From NCBI GenBank assembly GCA_022661535.1, contig JAKULF010000016.1, positions 558,001-622,000 on the forward strand: a stretch of 64,000 nt of DNA. The letters are read 5' to 3'. A program made the translations under genes and the position numbers. Positions 35,498 to 47,595 of this stretch are shown in pieces; position 1 is the stretch's first letter, and every line of letters starts with the position of its first letter. Origin of the DNA: Eutypa lata. Lineage: Eukaryota > Ascomycota > Sordariomycetes > Xylariales > Diatrypaceae. The notes under the pieces are model-generated. The model made no database searches and was not told the origin of the DNA. It saw only the letters and a list, made by a program, of their open reading frames with translations.

Positions 35498-36095
35498 GGA
35501 CGTGAAGATGAAATGTCTGTTGATAATAATTAGGTAGATCATATCATGTATAGAATGAGGTCGGAAGAATTGGAGGCGACTTAGGCATTGGATCCAGACT
35601 AAGCCACTACCCCTGACTCGGGCTTTTAGCGCTTTTAGCTCCAATACCCCCTGTGCCTATAATAATAACGGACCCGCTAAATTTCGGAATAAGGCAACCT
35701 TAGCTCCCTATAGTCAGCACATACATGTATGTAGACAAGAGATCACTGCCTGCCGTAGCAGACCAAAACGGTAGAGTTAGATAAGACATATACAGCTCGG
35801 ATTCCTTAACACATAACCATACATCTTTTAAACATCATCATTCTACCTCCCATCATTGCAATTTACATCAAATTTCGAATATATTTGTATAAAGGTATTG
35901 AGAATGCTGTACAGCTTGTAGCTATTCATTTAATTCTTACTCGATATCGTTAAAATACATTGTATTATCCTCAGACCAGCTGACCCTGTATCTTTAGATA
36001 CGGAAACATCAAAAACCTAGTTATCACATCATTTAATTCATCATAAACCTCTAGCACCTTTAGATATCCCTAATCTTTACCTCTTAGTCTCATAT
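35498..36095. other. Intergenic
   Basis: Very AT-rich spacer (about 35640-36095) between the regulator promoter and the 3' end of the RTA1 gene. No gene. Confidence 0.5.
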
Positions 36096-37031
36096 TTATT
36101 TCAATCCTTCTTCCAACCTACCATCGCTAGGGTTTTTAACCAGATCATTCATGGACGTCACCGAGGTCAGCCTATTATCTGGTGCCCTGAACGTCGATGG
36201 GAACCAAATCCAGAAAATAACCGTGACTGCCAGCATGGGCAACGAGTCGAAAATATACATTGGCCACTCGTGCGTTAGTAGGTATCCGTCGGTGCCCATG
36301 GTGAACTCGATCAGCCGAAAAATAGACCGGCCCATGATCAAAGCACTGACACCACAGAGCATCCGCAACGCCTGTTCCCACCCGATCTCGGTAGGAATGA
36401 CTCCCATACACGGACTTCGACGCATCTTGACGTGGAACATCCAGGCCGTGGCCCAAAAGAGTCCGAAGAAGGCAATCTGAAGGACTAGACCGGCGATCAG
36501 GATGCCTTGTGCCAGCTTCGCAAACTGGCTAACTACCATCAGTCCCGCGGCGCCGCCTTGAACGGCCAAGGCCAGGATATCCCCCGACACAAATAATATA
36601 GTAAGCCGCTTCGGACTAACAAGGGAATATTTCTCGCCGTTCACGCTGCGGATGATCCTCCCTAGCGTCATGTATATAGAGGCAGCAAATAGCACCGGGG
36701 CGAGGAGGATGTAATTCTGCTGTATAACGAAGGGCATCAGCCGCCCCGTCTGGTCGTGAGCAGACGCTCGTGATGCGTAGCCTATGAACTCCACTGTAAA
36801 TACAGAACATGGTTAGTTGATCCGGTGAAGGAGCTAAGAGTGCAGTGAATATCACATACTGAAACCTCCGATAGCGAAGGGAATGCAGAACCAGGCCCGC
36901 GTTTTCCAGATCCTCCAGCAGTAGGCGATCGTGACGACCACAAATAATAGACAGAAAATAACAGCTGCCGCTTTCGAAGGCAGATATTTCCACAGGTAAT
37001 ATCCGCCCTTATAGGGTTCTAGCTTAGCCAT
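36096..37031 (-). CDS. RTA1-family seven-TM membrane protein
   Basis: Exons 37031-36860 and 36793-36096 give 289 aa. Seven hydrophobic segments are seen, beginning near residue 20 (AAVIFCLLFVVVTIAYCW), with family blocks GGFMEFIGYASRA, IQQNYILLAPVLFAASIYMTL, FVSGDILALAVQGGAAGL and RSIFRLIEF. The RTA1 family of fungal lipid-translocating or stress-response proteins includes Rta1, Rsb1 and Pug1; members confer resistance to sterol-biosynthesis inhibitors or sphingoid bases. The 66-nt intron has a GTATGT donor and splits a Met codon. Location is the plasma membrane by family precedent. The cytosolic tail is short and polar. Confidence 0.9.
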
Positions 37032-37850
37032 TGAGCTGAGGTCGAGAGATTGGCTATATGCGACTGGGAATGGGTTTATGTTGAGCTCTTTTGAAGGCGT
37101 CGAGGTACGATGATCTGATCTGATGTTTGTTAAAGGTATAATTTTGTCATGAGAAAGAAATTGGACCCCATTTCAAAGCTGCTGTGAGTGGCAGATCGGG
37201 ATTATTTTAAAGCACATCAATGCTCTCCATATTGCAAGTAAGTAATTTTGATCTTGCACTTGAGATACACCAGTAGCTAGTCAGTCTAGTCTTGCTTTAA
37301 CTTGTCTGAATAGTCTTGCTACATACGCGTAAACCGAGGCTTACGATTGGTCGGGCTGTTCTTAAGTCGTCCGGATTCTTGTTAATACGATTGGACGACA
37401 ATAAGTTGGCCAATCAATATCCCTTCAGTACGGGATTCGAGGCAAAGTGGGTGCATCTTATACTAGCTAGGGCTGAGCGGGTGTAGTGGAGATCCCGTTG
37501 CACAGCCCGGCTCGGGAATCTGGCCGTCCTTGTGCAGCGTATAGACTTGTATCTAATTGGATAACCCCTGGATATTTCTGAATGACACCAATAGCATTCA
37601 TCCGTATACGACAATACTATAAAATCTCTTACCATGGGATCGTCTTCAAAGCAATCTACCTACGATTGTGACTCGCGACCAGGAGTCCATTTCAGGGGCT
37701 AGTTATGCGAACCGACTCGGCGGATATCTAATATCTAATTAGGTGTCTAATTAAGGGCTGTGGACGAATGCATAGATATGTTCTGTCAAAATTACTATGG
37801 CCAAGCACGAGATGCTTATATAAAGTGCTGCAATATTCCAGAATAGGAAT
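37032..37850. other. Divergent intergenic, about 0.8 kb
   Basis: Promoters of the RTA1 and tannase-family genes. Nothing else recognised. Confidence 0.5.
37817..37824 (+). promoter_or_regulatory. TATA box of tannase-family gene
   Basis: TATATAAA only about 30 bp before the ATG at 37851. A transcript start at the usual 30-60 bp downstream would fall at or after that ATG, so translation may begin at 37893 or 37911 instead. Confidence 0.45.
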
Positions 37851-39601
37851 ATGGTTCTTCACTTCTGTCTACTGTCCTTTACTTTCTCCTACATGATTAG
37901 GTACCTAATCATGTCCGTCACACTACCCCAATCCTGTGTACCGGCAACCTTCAACAGCCTCTCTCTCTTTGGGGCTGAGGTCACCTCCCTCGAGGCCTCT
38001 TTAGTGACTAACTACAACGCTTCGGTTCATTTGGCATACAGATTTACCCAACCTTCCATCCAGGTTCAAAACGCCACATTCTGTAATGTAACCGTCTCAT
38101 ATACTCATCCGGGGACAGACGACAATGTCAACGTAGAAGCATGGCTACCGGTTGGCAATTGGAACGGCCGATTCCAAGCCGTCGGCGGCGGGGGCTGGGT
38201 TGCGGGCCGCTCCGCCTTCGTCTACACTTCCATGGCCGGTGCCATCGACGAGGGATATGCAACGATCACTACCGATGCGGGGCTTGGATCGACCATGGAG
38301 CCAAGCACTTGGGCCTTGCTTAGCCCTGGTAACGTAAACTTGCATCTTTTGCAAGATCTCGGGTCTACGTCTTTAAATGACGAGGTAAGTGCTAGTGGCT
38401 ATCATGTTTATTCGATTCTATCTGGATAAGATTAAATGCTCATACAGTACACAGGCGATAATCGGGAAAGACCTCATTAAAAGCTTCTATGGCGAAGGCC
38501 CCAGCTTCTCGTACTGGAATGGCTGCTCCCAAGGTGGTCGCCAGGGCCTCATGCTTGCCCAGCGTTATCCTACGGCATATGATGGGCTCGTACCCATACA
38601 TGTGTGAGACGGACGAGATCACTAAAGCCGCCATCACAGCCTGCGATGGGCTAGATGGAGTGGTTGATGGGGTAATCGCTGCAGTCGATGCTTGTTTAGC
38701 AACATTTGACCCCTTCCAAATGGTGGGGGAAACCATCAACTGCTCCCAAGTAGAGCGCGAGCTTGAGATTAGCAGCGCTGCCGCCGCTGTGGTGAACGCG
38801 ACCTGGTATGGCCCGGAATCGACCGAAGGCAAACAGTTATGGTACGGCCTCAACCCGGGGTCAGACCTGATCCACAATGGCCCTGCCGCCGCGGGACAAC
38901 CGGGCCTCGTAGCAACCAACTGTACCAGTGGTGTTTGCGTCGGAGCTCCCAACTACCTCGCTACATCGTGGATACAGTATTTCTTAGCCAAGGACCCAGA
39001 ATTTGACATTTCGAACATCACCCACGCAGAATTCGATCGCCTAGCCCATATTAGCCGGCAGCAGTACAACTCCGCCATCGGCACGGATGACCCCGACCTT
39101 TCTGAATTCCGCAATGCCAGAGGCAAGATGCTCGCATTTCACGGACTTGTAAGAGTTAATTGTCATTGCAATTGGCTGGACTTCCGGTTTTCTTTTTCTC
39201 TTTTTTCTCTTGCTCTTCGGTGCGAAAACTTCTGACTAACTCAACTATTACCTATTTAGGCCGACAGCATCATCCCCACAAAGGGTACTGAGCAGTACTA
39301 CAACGAGGTCGCGACTATGATACCCGATGTTCACGATTTCTTTCGCTACTTCGAAGTCCCAGGCTTGGGCCACTGCTATGGTGGCTCGGGCGAGCCGCCG
39401 ACTTCCCTCTTCGCACAGCTGCGCGCCTGGGTTGAGAACGGAACGGCCCCAGAGACTACGACCTCCTCAGTACAGATCTTGGATGGGACAATGGAGGATC
39501 ATCTCTTATGCCCATATCCACAGATAGCTGATTTTGATCAGACTTGCGGGGACACGGGGGCGATGGAATGCTGGTCTTGTGCTGAGCAGGAGTGTGTTTG
39601 A
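37851..39601 (+). pseudogene. Tannase/feruloyl esterase-family gene with internal deletion and frameshift
   Basis: Readable parts are 37851-38384, 38455 to about 38585, then a different frame to 39148, and 39260-39601. The first parts carry the secreted tannase-family start (SCVPATF) and the nucleophile motif [10 protein letters not shown]. At QRYPTAYDG the frame is lost; the next frame resumes at [16 protein letters not shown]. Family members have about 30 residues between these points, so roughly 85-100 bp, not a multiple of three, appear deleted. Downstream the gene is fully open: CDGLDGVVDG, the catalytic Asp in HGLADSIIP and His in PGLGHC. No intron can bridge the lesion. Intact relatives are extracellular and cleave gallate or cinnamate esters. 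Probably inactive here. Confidence 0.75.
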
Positions 39602-40297
39602 ACTCGGTGGAATCTCACTCGAAAGCGAATAAACCTAATATTATATAGATAGGTAATTTAATACATTAACATACTAGTTGGAAGACTTCTAGCAAGACTC
39701 TCGGAATATGTATGGGAGTGTGTAGATAATTCTTCACTAATATGAAATTCGCAATATTATTCCGGATGCCTGACGTACCTGAGAGATGCGGCCATGACTA
39801 AGTATATAAGTACATATGATAAGTGCGCACATGGAATGGATTAATACTGGTATGCAAGCTGTATGTACCTTCCGTAGTGGATTGAAGCCTTTACTTGATA
39901 CATGTACATACACCAGGTAAGTACTATGGAGTTTTCATTAATACCTACACACACGCAGTGCATGCCTGGACTTGCCAGCTTTTCATTTCTACTTCAAGAC
40001 ATAATTTTCTTTCCCTGTGCACTTCTTTACCTACTGTCATCTTCCATATTCTCTACTCCCTATTGTTTTGCCTTGAGATCGCGTCCCATTGCCCATCCTA
40101 CTGTACATCGTGGTGCATCTTCACCACACCAGTCATCCTCTGGTAAGTTTATTTTATTCTATATTTTGACCCAAAGTTACCACTCTAATTCCTAGAGTTT
40201 TGTTTTGTTTCATCCTTTGCTCCATCTCCGAGTTTTCGCTGATAGTGTTTCTACCCCAAGTCTTCTAGTCGCCTTTCATCGTATCGCCATCAAAACG
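39602..40297. other. Intergenic / 5' UTR
   Basis: No separate gene seen. The 5' UTR of the coiled-coil gene likely begins in this stretch. Confidence 0.45.
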
Positions 40298-42313
40298 ATG
40301 GGAAGGTATGCGTACAAGTTGGAGCCAAAGGCCTTCCCAAACACAACATTCAATTATGGCGGAAATGGCGAAGTTTCACCCCTCGAACGCTCGAGACGCA
40401 TCACGGGTATGAAGAATAGATGGGAAACAGTCGATATTCCCCGGATGGATAAGATATTTCCCGAAGAACAATGGCAGAGGTACAGAAAGCTGTGTCATGC
40501 TGACCAGATTGTGGTCCAAGATGCCACGGATCCCAAGGATTGGATGCGACGCCTCATCAACGAACATCCTCCGTCCCCGGAACTTTCTTTAGTTGATATC
40601 CTACAAGAAGCCACCAAGGTTCAGCCGATGAGAGTGGCTTATGATACTAGACTATGGAAAGACGTTATGGCCAGCCTGAGGAACATTATTAATGAAGGGC
40701 ACAATCTTAACTGGGCGGATAATGCCATAACATATCAGACTCTTCATCCTTTGGAGACCTTTGAGATGCTACGTATCAACGGGAATACACCCTCGGGATT
40801 TGGAAAATGGCCTGTGACCTTGGTAGATCGACTGCAACAGGCAGGAGCGGCTTGGGTATGCGTTCCTGCCAAAGACAGAATTATACCTCTTTATTGGAAA
40901 CATTACTGCGACACCCACATGATCCAATATAAGGAAGCCATTTCTAGTCCTAGCCCAAAGAAAACACTGCCATCATCCAGTAGAACGAGCAAAGTCACGC
41001 CAGCGGCTCTACCTTCTAAACCGCCAGCAAGTTTGGCTTCCCGAGCCTCTCCCCCCGACATTGACCCCGTCACACAATACCTGTTACAGAGGAAAGACGA
41101 GGTGAATTCTGAGTTGAACGTTTTAAATGACCCTTGGCGCCAGAAGAGAGGGGAGTTCAGAGGTTTTGAGGCAAAGGATAACGATGCGAACACTCTTGAA
41201 AACCTCAAGGAGAATGTTGCTCTCTTGGTGAAAACGGTGGACAAGAAATTTAAACATGACACGTCAATGCTCAAGAACCTGTGTGAAGCTACCAAGCTCG
41301 ACACCCTGCTGGACCGGTCTTTTGCGTCTAAGGTCGAAACGATCGTGGCTGAGATACAAGGTGAGCCGGTCACCAAGGAAGACCTTCTAGGTATGGTCAA
41401 GAGCGAAGAGATAAGTAGGCATGTAAACGCTGTTCTAGGCGACCATCATGGCGATAGCCAGACACTTTTCGGCGAGATGCACCAAGTGGTCTGCACCGTT
41501 AGAGATACTATCGATCAACAGAATATCACGATCAACGACCTTCGAGATACTATCCACGAACAGACGACGACGATCAACGACCTCAATGACAAGTTGAATT
41601 TACAAACAATAAAGTTTGAGAGCATCCAGGCTGAGGTTAAGGCGGCTTTAGAGGGTCTTAAGCCAACCAGTCGTGACTCTCAGAAGCCCATAATTCCCCA
41701 AACCGACACGCACTCTCGACCCCCTTCTAGGCCATATGGTTCTAGCCAACACTTCAATGTTGCATCGCCATCTCACGATGCATCAACTTCGTTCTACGGA
41801 GAGAGCCAAGACTTGCTTGACCCTGTCTCTAACATTTCAGATTCTGCTTTACCCGACAACTCAGAGCAGGGATCTGGGATGTTGAAGCATAGTCTGGAGA
41901 CATCAGAGCCACCCGTGAAAAAGCGGCGAAGACTAGTATCAAGACGTCAGTACAAATCTGGTGATGATTCAAGAACGGCATCAAAGGATGATAGCTCGCC
42001 GCCCTTTTTCGACAGCGAGAAACCTAGCGGAGACGACCAGGACAGCCTTGCGATGACGAGTAAGGGCTTAGACTCTGGCTCAAATGCAAGAGCTGGGTCA
42101 TTTTCCAAGGCTACCTTCACAGCCTTCTCTTCTACAGGTGATGTTTCCCACACTCCGGAGGAACAGGATGAGGCCCGATTGTTTCTCTGGGAGAAGAGCT
42201 ACGAACGTCTATTGTCAGAGAATTCAGAGGACAAGGCCAATGACACGACAATCGTAACACCCGAGCACAAGTTACACTTATGTGACGATGACGATTCCGA
42301 GATACTTGCTTAG
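40298..42313 (+). CDS. Orphan coiled-coil, probably nuclear protein
   Basis: A single exon; 671 aa from Met at 40298. The frame is open back to 40205 (702 aa), but the later ATG begins the conserved-looking MGRYAYKLEPKAFPN. The N-terminal third is globular, with DIPRMDKIFPEEQWQRY and a WPVTLVDRL block. The middle is Ser/Pro-rich then helical; a coiled coil (about residues 400-460) holds two copies of an approximately 15-residue unit, RDTI..Q..TINDL. A basic PVKKRRRLVSRRQYK near 565 is a good nuclear localisation signal. The tail is Ser/Asp-rich and ends in DDDDSE. No family recognised. Length, codon use and the uninterrupted frame make it a real gene. Confidence 0.75.
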   Translation: MGRYAYKLEPKAFPNTTFNYGGNGEVSPLERSRRITGMKNRWETVDIPRMDKIFPEEQWQRYRKLCHADQIVVQDATDPKDWMRRLINEHPPSPELSLVDILQEATKVQPMRVAYDTRLWKDVMASLRNIINEGHNLNWADNAITYQTLHPLETFEMLRINGNTPSGFGKWPVTLVDRLQQAGAAWVCVPAKDRIIPLYWKHYCDTHMIQYKEAISSPSPKKTLPSSSRTSKVTPAALPSKPPASLASRASPPDIDPVTQYLLQRKDEVNSELNVLNDPWRQKRGEFRGFEAKDNDANTLENLKENVALLVKTVDKKFKHDTSMLKNLCEATKLDTLLDRSFASKVETIVAEIQGEPVTKEDLLGMVKSEEISRHVNAVLGDHHGDSQTLFGEMHQVVCTVRDTIDQQNITINDLRDTIHEQTTTINDLNDKLNLQTIKFESIQAEVKAALEGLKPTSRDSQKPIIPQTDTHSRPPSRPYGSSQHFNVASPSHDASTSFYGESQDLLDPVSNISDSALPDNSEQGSGMLKHSLETSEPPVKKRRRLVSRRQYKSGDDSRTASKDDSSPPFFDSEKPSGDDQDSLAMTSKGLDSGSNARAGSFSKATFTAFSSTGDVSHTPEEQDEARLFLWEKSYERLLSENSEDKANDTTIVTPEHKLHLCDDDDSEILA

Positions 42314-42662
42314 AGCTATGCACCATTGTAGAAACATTGGATTTGTCAGTAAGGAAAGATTGTATTTGCTACGTGGCAAAATATTATGTGCTGGGATCAT
42401 ATGCTGGGAAGGAAATGTCACATATGAAATGCGGACAAGATGTTGACAAGGAAAAGGAGGGATGCATGCTCAAGAGCATATCATGAATAAGTAACCATAG
42501 TAATATACTGCTAATTGCTGAGAGATTTCCGTAAGAGAGAATATAGGAATATAAGCTATAATAAGCGTTCAAACTAATAACGTTTGGACGCCCGTACTTT
42601 TACCGAAATCCAAGAGAGAAGCTACCACATTGACTGACCGAATGACCCCTTCTCAAGGACAA
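42314..42662. other. Convergent 3' intergenic with repeat copy A
   Basis: Short spacer holding one copy of the dispersed repeat described at 42546-42625. No gene. Confidence 0.5.
42546..42625 (+). repeat. Dispersed approximately 80-bp repeat, copy A
   Basis: Matches 51937-52014 in the same orientation over about 80 bp, starting GGAATATAAGC and including a dyad (GCGTTC...GGACGC) and GTACTTTT.CCGAA. Several differences are C in copy B versus T in copy A. Looks like a MITE-like fragment or solo terminal repeat. Confidence 0.65.
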
Positions 42663-43853
42663 TTACAAGGCTGGTGTATCCGCATAGTAATATATCGTAT
42701 CGTGAGTTCTCTTTCCATTCGCACCACCCATTGCAACAATGGTGTCCCTAATATGCTTGTTGTCTTCGGGGGAGATCTCGACGCTAACAGCGCCCAAGTT
42801 CTGCTCCAAGTACTTGGGTGTCTTCGTGCCCGGGTTGGGGAAGAAATCCGGTCCCTGGGCCATGATCCAAGCGAGGACGACCTGGGCAGGGGTGGCGCCT
42901 TTCTTGGCTGCCAGCTGCTCGAAGATCTTGACCAGGTCCAGATTCTTAGAGAAGTTCTCGGGACTGAATCGCGACAGGTTTCGACGACCGTCTTTCTCTT
43001 CCAGATCGTCGAGGGTCTTGTACCTGCCCGTCAAGAATCCTCTCCCGAGGGGTGAATAGGTCACGATGGCTACCCCGAGGTCACGGCATGTGTCTAGGAG
43101 GTTGGTACCGGACTCGGCCTCGATGTCTAGCGTCCACGGGTTGTATTCGATCTGGACCGCGGAGATGGGATGGACGGCATAACCACGTCGGAGGGTGTCG
43201 GAGGAGCACTCGGAGAATCCAATGTGCTTGATCTTGCCCTCCCTACAGATAAGGTAAGTATGAATTTCTCAACTACGTGTATATGAAAGAGAGCAAATCA
43301 AGAGAAGGGTTATCAGATGGCATCGTTTAGCTTACTTCTTCAACTGCATCAGAGCCTCCATTGTCTTCTCAACCGGGGTTTTACGATCAAACCGGTGGAC
43401 GTAGAAGAGATCAATATAATCGGTGCCAAACTTCTGGAGACTCTCTTCACACGAAGCTATGCAGTGCTCTGGTGTGCTGTCGACAGAGAGGCTGATCTTT
43501 CCACCCTCGCCGATGGTCCAGCCTAGACCGAACTTGGTGGCGAGGAATATATCCTTTCGACGCTCGGGGTGGAGCTTAAACCACTTGCCGACGAATACTT
43601 CGTTATCACCGTACCCAGCGGCGGTGTCCCAGAAAGTCGAGCCCAACTCCCAGGCTCGATCTAAGATCTTGTAGCGCTCCTCGTCAGGTCTAGATTTGGT
43701 GTCAGTAATCACTATCTCGCTATTGCGTCGTCTCAGTGTCACTTACGGGGCTTTTCCATATGCAGCACTAAGCTCCATGAGTCCGAATCCGAGGGCAGGG
43801 ACTTGCGGGCCGTTCTTGCCCAGCTGGCGGGTTGGAAGACGTTGCGAAGCCAT
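42663..43853 (-). CDS. Aldo/keto reductase (AKR13/YakC-like)
   Basis: Exons 43853-43747, 43689-43336 and 43242-42663 give 346 aa. This is a (beta/alpha)8 aldo/keto reductase with all four catalytic residues visible: Asp57 and Tyr62 in [11 protein letters not shown], Lys88 in LATKFGLG, and His134 in [14 protein letters not shown]-binding features lie near the C-terminus ([19 protein letters not shown] [16 protein letters not shown]). It should reduce aldehydes or ketones in the cytosol; the substrate cannot be inferred. Introns of 57 and 93 nt have GTAAGT/GTAAGC donors and frame is kept. Length is normal. A minus-strand TATAAA at 43949-43954 sits about 96 bp upstream of the ATG. Confidence 0.92.
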
Positions 43854-44721
43854 TTCGAAAGTGAGATGAATGTGATTATTATGTCTTTGGATTCTGGAGA
43901 ATGGGTTAAGGCGGGAAAACATGGCCCTGGTAGGCAAAGAATGTGTGCTTTATAGTAGATACCGATATATGGATTCGATGGGAGAGCGAGGTTAAGATGA
44001 TGGAATTCATGATTAAGTCGAACAAAGGCTGAAAAGCTCGATGAGGTTAGCAATCGAAGGTAAAGCTAGGCATAGTAGAGTAGGTGAATCTCCAAAATGC
44101 AGCGTTGGGTTATACGACAGGACTTAACCGGGTCAATTGCTTAAATCCGATTTTCCGCATATTTCCAGGGCTGTAGCTGCTTACATAAATGAAAGTACCT
44201 ACAGAAGACTGATAACTATCTTGGAACATTGAACCAAGCTATTGGAAGTCATTGAAGAAGAGACTGTCTCACTAGGAATTCCTGCTCCGTTGCCCGACCC
44301 TCCTTTGTCCGAGACTCCGAGGCTTTCGCATGATCCGTGTTAGATATTGTTGTCATGTCTCGTGTCATAATAATTATCCTCGACCCTTTGTGGCCTCACG
44401 GAGTTTGGCAGAGCCGGTTCAACTGTGCATAAGCAATGCTACAGACACTATTCTTTTGCTTTCTATTAATACGGCACCTTATCAGCCTCCCATCGTAGTT
44501 GCAAAGCCAACAGGTTTTAGCTCTATGAAGTTGTTCACAATTATATCAATGTATAAAACAAAGTATTTACAGTAATTATTATAATACCGTTGTTTTATAA
44601 ATAACTTACAATATATACGTTTAAGACCTATCGTAGTCGTAGTGTTCAAGGCAAGTTAGTGGCTACACGTCACTTACAGACTAATGACCACGTTTACCTA
44701 TCTAATCCTGAATCAACTTTC
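43854..44721. other. Intergenic
   Basis: Reductase promoter and 3' flank of the lactonase gene. No gene seen. Confidence 0.5.
43949..43954 (-). promoter_or_regulatory. TATA box of aldo/keto reductase gene
   Basis: TATAAA on the minus strand about 96 bp upstream of the ATG at 43853. Confidence 0.4.
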
Positions 44722-46008
44722 TTAGCTGTACCAAACCACGTTCGCAGGGCCTGATTCGAGATCCAAATGTGCAACCGGGGCAGCTGTCGTCTCCTCGCCA
44801 CTTGCGTCAATCTTCCACATCTCGATGAAGTTCGATCCACTATCCGTGATGGCAAAGTAGTCCTCGCTGAATGGCGCTGGCGATACCGCGTTGGCAGATC
44901 CACCGCTATTGGTGGTGGGGGTCAGGAACAGCTGCTCAGTTATAGCTCCTGTCTTGCTATCGAGTGCGAAAGCGGAAACATAGCCCGGTATATCTGTCGT
45001 CCGGGAGCGTGTTGCTGCGAGAAGATACTTGGGCGATGTGGCGCTGCTGTTGATGCTCGGAATGGAAATGAGCACCTCATCAGCCCAATAGGAGGACGAG
45101 TTGGTGAATCCTAACTAGCGTTAGCGATTTGGTGGTATACGAAAGCTCAGTTTAATAACTTACCACTCGGAAGAACAGAGTAGGTTGTGTTAGTAAATGT
45201 CAATTCTCCTGTTGCTGTATTACGCTTGTAGGTCGCGATAGAATTTGCGGCCTCATACACGACGTATACCCATTGGCCGTTAGGGTGGACGGTTACATGT
45301 CGGGGGTCGGAGCCGTCGGCAGCCGCTAAGTACTGGACTTCCTCGATTGTCCCAGTTTCCTTATCGTAGCTGTGTACCCAGACAGCATTGCCCATGTCAT
45401 CCGCCGAGTAGATGAAGTCATTGTTGGGACTCAACGCGGTTCCATGGACACCTGCTGCACTGTCGTAGGTAGCGTTCGCGAAATTCTCCTCCAGCTCTCC
45501 GGATTCGCCCACCGAGATCGCTAGAGTAGGGCAACCCTCGCTATATGATGTAGCAAAGACCGTATATGGTGACTCGGGAGAAGCAGTGATGAAATTCGCA
45601 TTGGTACCTAAGTATGTTAGCTGTGTGCAGATCAGACCTCCCGGACAGTCACTTACAGTCTCCAGATATAGTGATGTTGCTCTGGTACGTCAAGCTTAGC
45701 TCGTCCGTAATAGCATAGCTCTGATAAGCTCCAGTTGTGCCGACAAATAGGTTCTTCTTCTGAGCCTATATAACACAGTTAACAAAGGGCGGTCTCACAA
45801 CTATGTAAGGCCCACCTACATCAATAGCGATCCATTTGGAGCCTGAGGTTGCGCTAGTAGTGATGTTGTTGGCTAATGTAAGCGTTGACGCTGCTTCGTC
45901 GAACTCGACACCAACAATGGCTGTGCCAGAGAAGAATCCCGAAAAGAAGTAGTGCGTATCACACAATACAGGCGTGACACCAGCCGCGAATAGAAGAGAG
46001 GAGCGCAT
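44722..46008 (-). CDS. Secreted lactonase-fold beta-propeller (muconate cyclase/6-phosphogluconolactonase-like)
   Basis: Exons 46008-45820, 45765-45657, 45607-45164 and 45110-44722 give 376 aa. Residues 1-16 form a signal peptide (MRSSLLFAAGVTPVLC). Repeated propeller-blade features follow: KWIAID, GVHGTALSPNNDFIYSADD, DPRHVTVHPNGQWVYVVYE, and SPKYLLAATRSR. This is the seven-bladed lactonase family that includes fungal carboxy-cis,cis-muconate cyclase and 6-phosphogluconolactonase-like proteins. The signal peptide argues for an extracellular or periplasm-like role, so a dedicated catabolic enzyme is only inferred. All three introns have consensus borders. An in-frame upstream Met exists at 46050, but 46008 gives a better signal peptide. 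Confidence 0.88.
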
Positions 46009-46083
46009 CGTGAAATAATGCAGAAAACTGACTGACCGACGTCTCAGCACATCTCTTTCACGAGTCTTGACGGGCGTTGGGAG

Positions 46084-46091
46084 TATTTATA
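46084..46091 (-). promoter_or_regulatory. TATA box of lactonase-like gene
   Basis: TATAAATA on the minus strand about 76-83 bp upstream of the ATG. Confidence 0.45.
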
Positions 46092-47053
46092 TTATTAACT
46101 CTGTTACTAGTTAAGTACATAATGGCAAGGGGGCCAAGCACTTGAGAGCGGGTACAAACCCATCTCATCAATCAACTGCCGGGCGACTAGTTACTCTCCA
46201 CTCCTTGCTAGTGAGTTGCGGCTCTCGACATAGGAAATGACGTTTCATGGTCGAATGCACCAATAAGATTGCAACAATTGCTAACTTTGGTCTACGCGGA
46301 CACGCGTCTAGGTATAGGGTAGCGAGGAAACATAAAACAAATTAGCAGGGTTCAGTGTCAAAGTTTCACCATGCATGTTGTTTACTCGAGACTCCTTACG
46401 TACGGTTGCTTTCAGTTTACAAACATACAGGATTAACCTTGATTCGTTAGGGTAGAACTAGGTAGTCAGCATTTCACGGCCCCAATGTCGTTCTCTCACG
46501 ATAATGCTGTACATACATTCAGACATCATGCCTGGCTAGAGACGTAAAAGCTTACGCGTAGATAGCGGCCCCACCCTCCCCACATCCCTTGAGTTCTCCA
46601 GATCTTGGCAGGGGATGTTCCGCCGCTATTGATGGATAGTAGATGCTAACTAAGATTGGGGCGGAACATATTCGTAGAGTTAAGGGACGAAAACTAATCA
46701 TGAATTTATGATAAGATAGATAATCATACATGTTGCATTTTATAATATAGATGTTGACATAATGTAGGGCCATGTCAGGTATTGCCAGGAAGCTTAGTTC
46801 TGCATTTGTGTCTATGTAAGTTAAGAATCTAAGGCTAGATATAGCCTCATACGCCTTGCTGCTGCCTTGCCATTGATGCCCCTAGCTCCTTAGAGCTCCT
46901 TTAACCCTTTTGTCTCCTTCAGACTCCATTTGGCCTTTCAAAATCCTTAGGAACAATGCAACCACTTCGACACAATACATCCTTTTATCCTAGATGCTGG
47001 CAGATGATTTTTATTATAAGATAAAATAAAAGAAACATTTATAACGTAAGTTT

Positions 47054-47093
47054 CTTTTTTCTTTTTCTTTTTCTTTTTCTTTTCGGAAATAAT
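47054..47093 (+). repeat. CTTTTT microsatellite
   Basis: About five CTTTTT units. Confidence 0.8.
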
Positions 47094-47595
47094 AAACTTA
47101 AATATTTAATTATTAATTGATGATTGTTTTTTACGGTGATATTTACGTATTATTCCTTTATACACTACACCTATACCTTAGATTTTACTGCTCTAATTAC
47201 TTAACATAACACAACGTTTCTTAAATAATCTATACTTCTTGCTCTAAAACTGTACAACCAACATACGTTTACTATAACCATCAATAATTCGTCCTGCCAT
47301 TTTGCCAGTACCATACCATCGAAACCCTCCGGCTTGTCCCCCCTTCTCTTCGGGTTACTAGTAAGAAGCATTGTCCTTATTTGGGGTGACTGAAGACAAT
47401 CGGGTTCGATCCGGACACCTTGAGATAATCAAAATCTGCAAGGTTGATACCATTATGGGCAAAAACTGTTGTACGCTTATCGCAAGCTGAAAAATCAGGC
47501 GAATCAGCGAACAATGCCGGGCAGTACACCTTGCTTGAGTCGCTGATTTTTGAGGTTAGCTGAAGGTCATGGCCAGGTCTAAAACAGTAGACTAA

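Larger units (their letters stand above)
46009..47595. other. Intergenic, about 1.6 kb, partly AT-rich
   Basis: No gene seen. Bases about 46980-47290 are strongly AT-rich and contain a CTTTTT repeat (47054-47093). Confidence 0.5.

Noticed and set aside
38557..38640. An intron that would mend the tannase-family frame
   Set aside because: No donor/acceptor pair of usable length exists, and it could not supply the missing family residues.
38440..38952. 170-codon minus-strand frame
   Set aside because: Antisense to the tannase-family gene.
47400..47415. GGTTCGATCC, tRNA B-box-like
   Set aside because: No matching A box or acceptor stem upstream.
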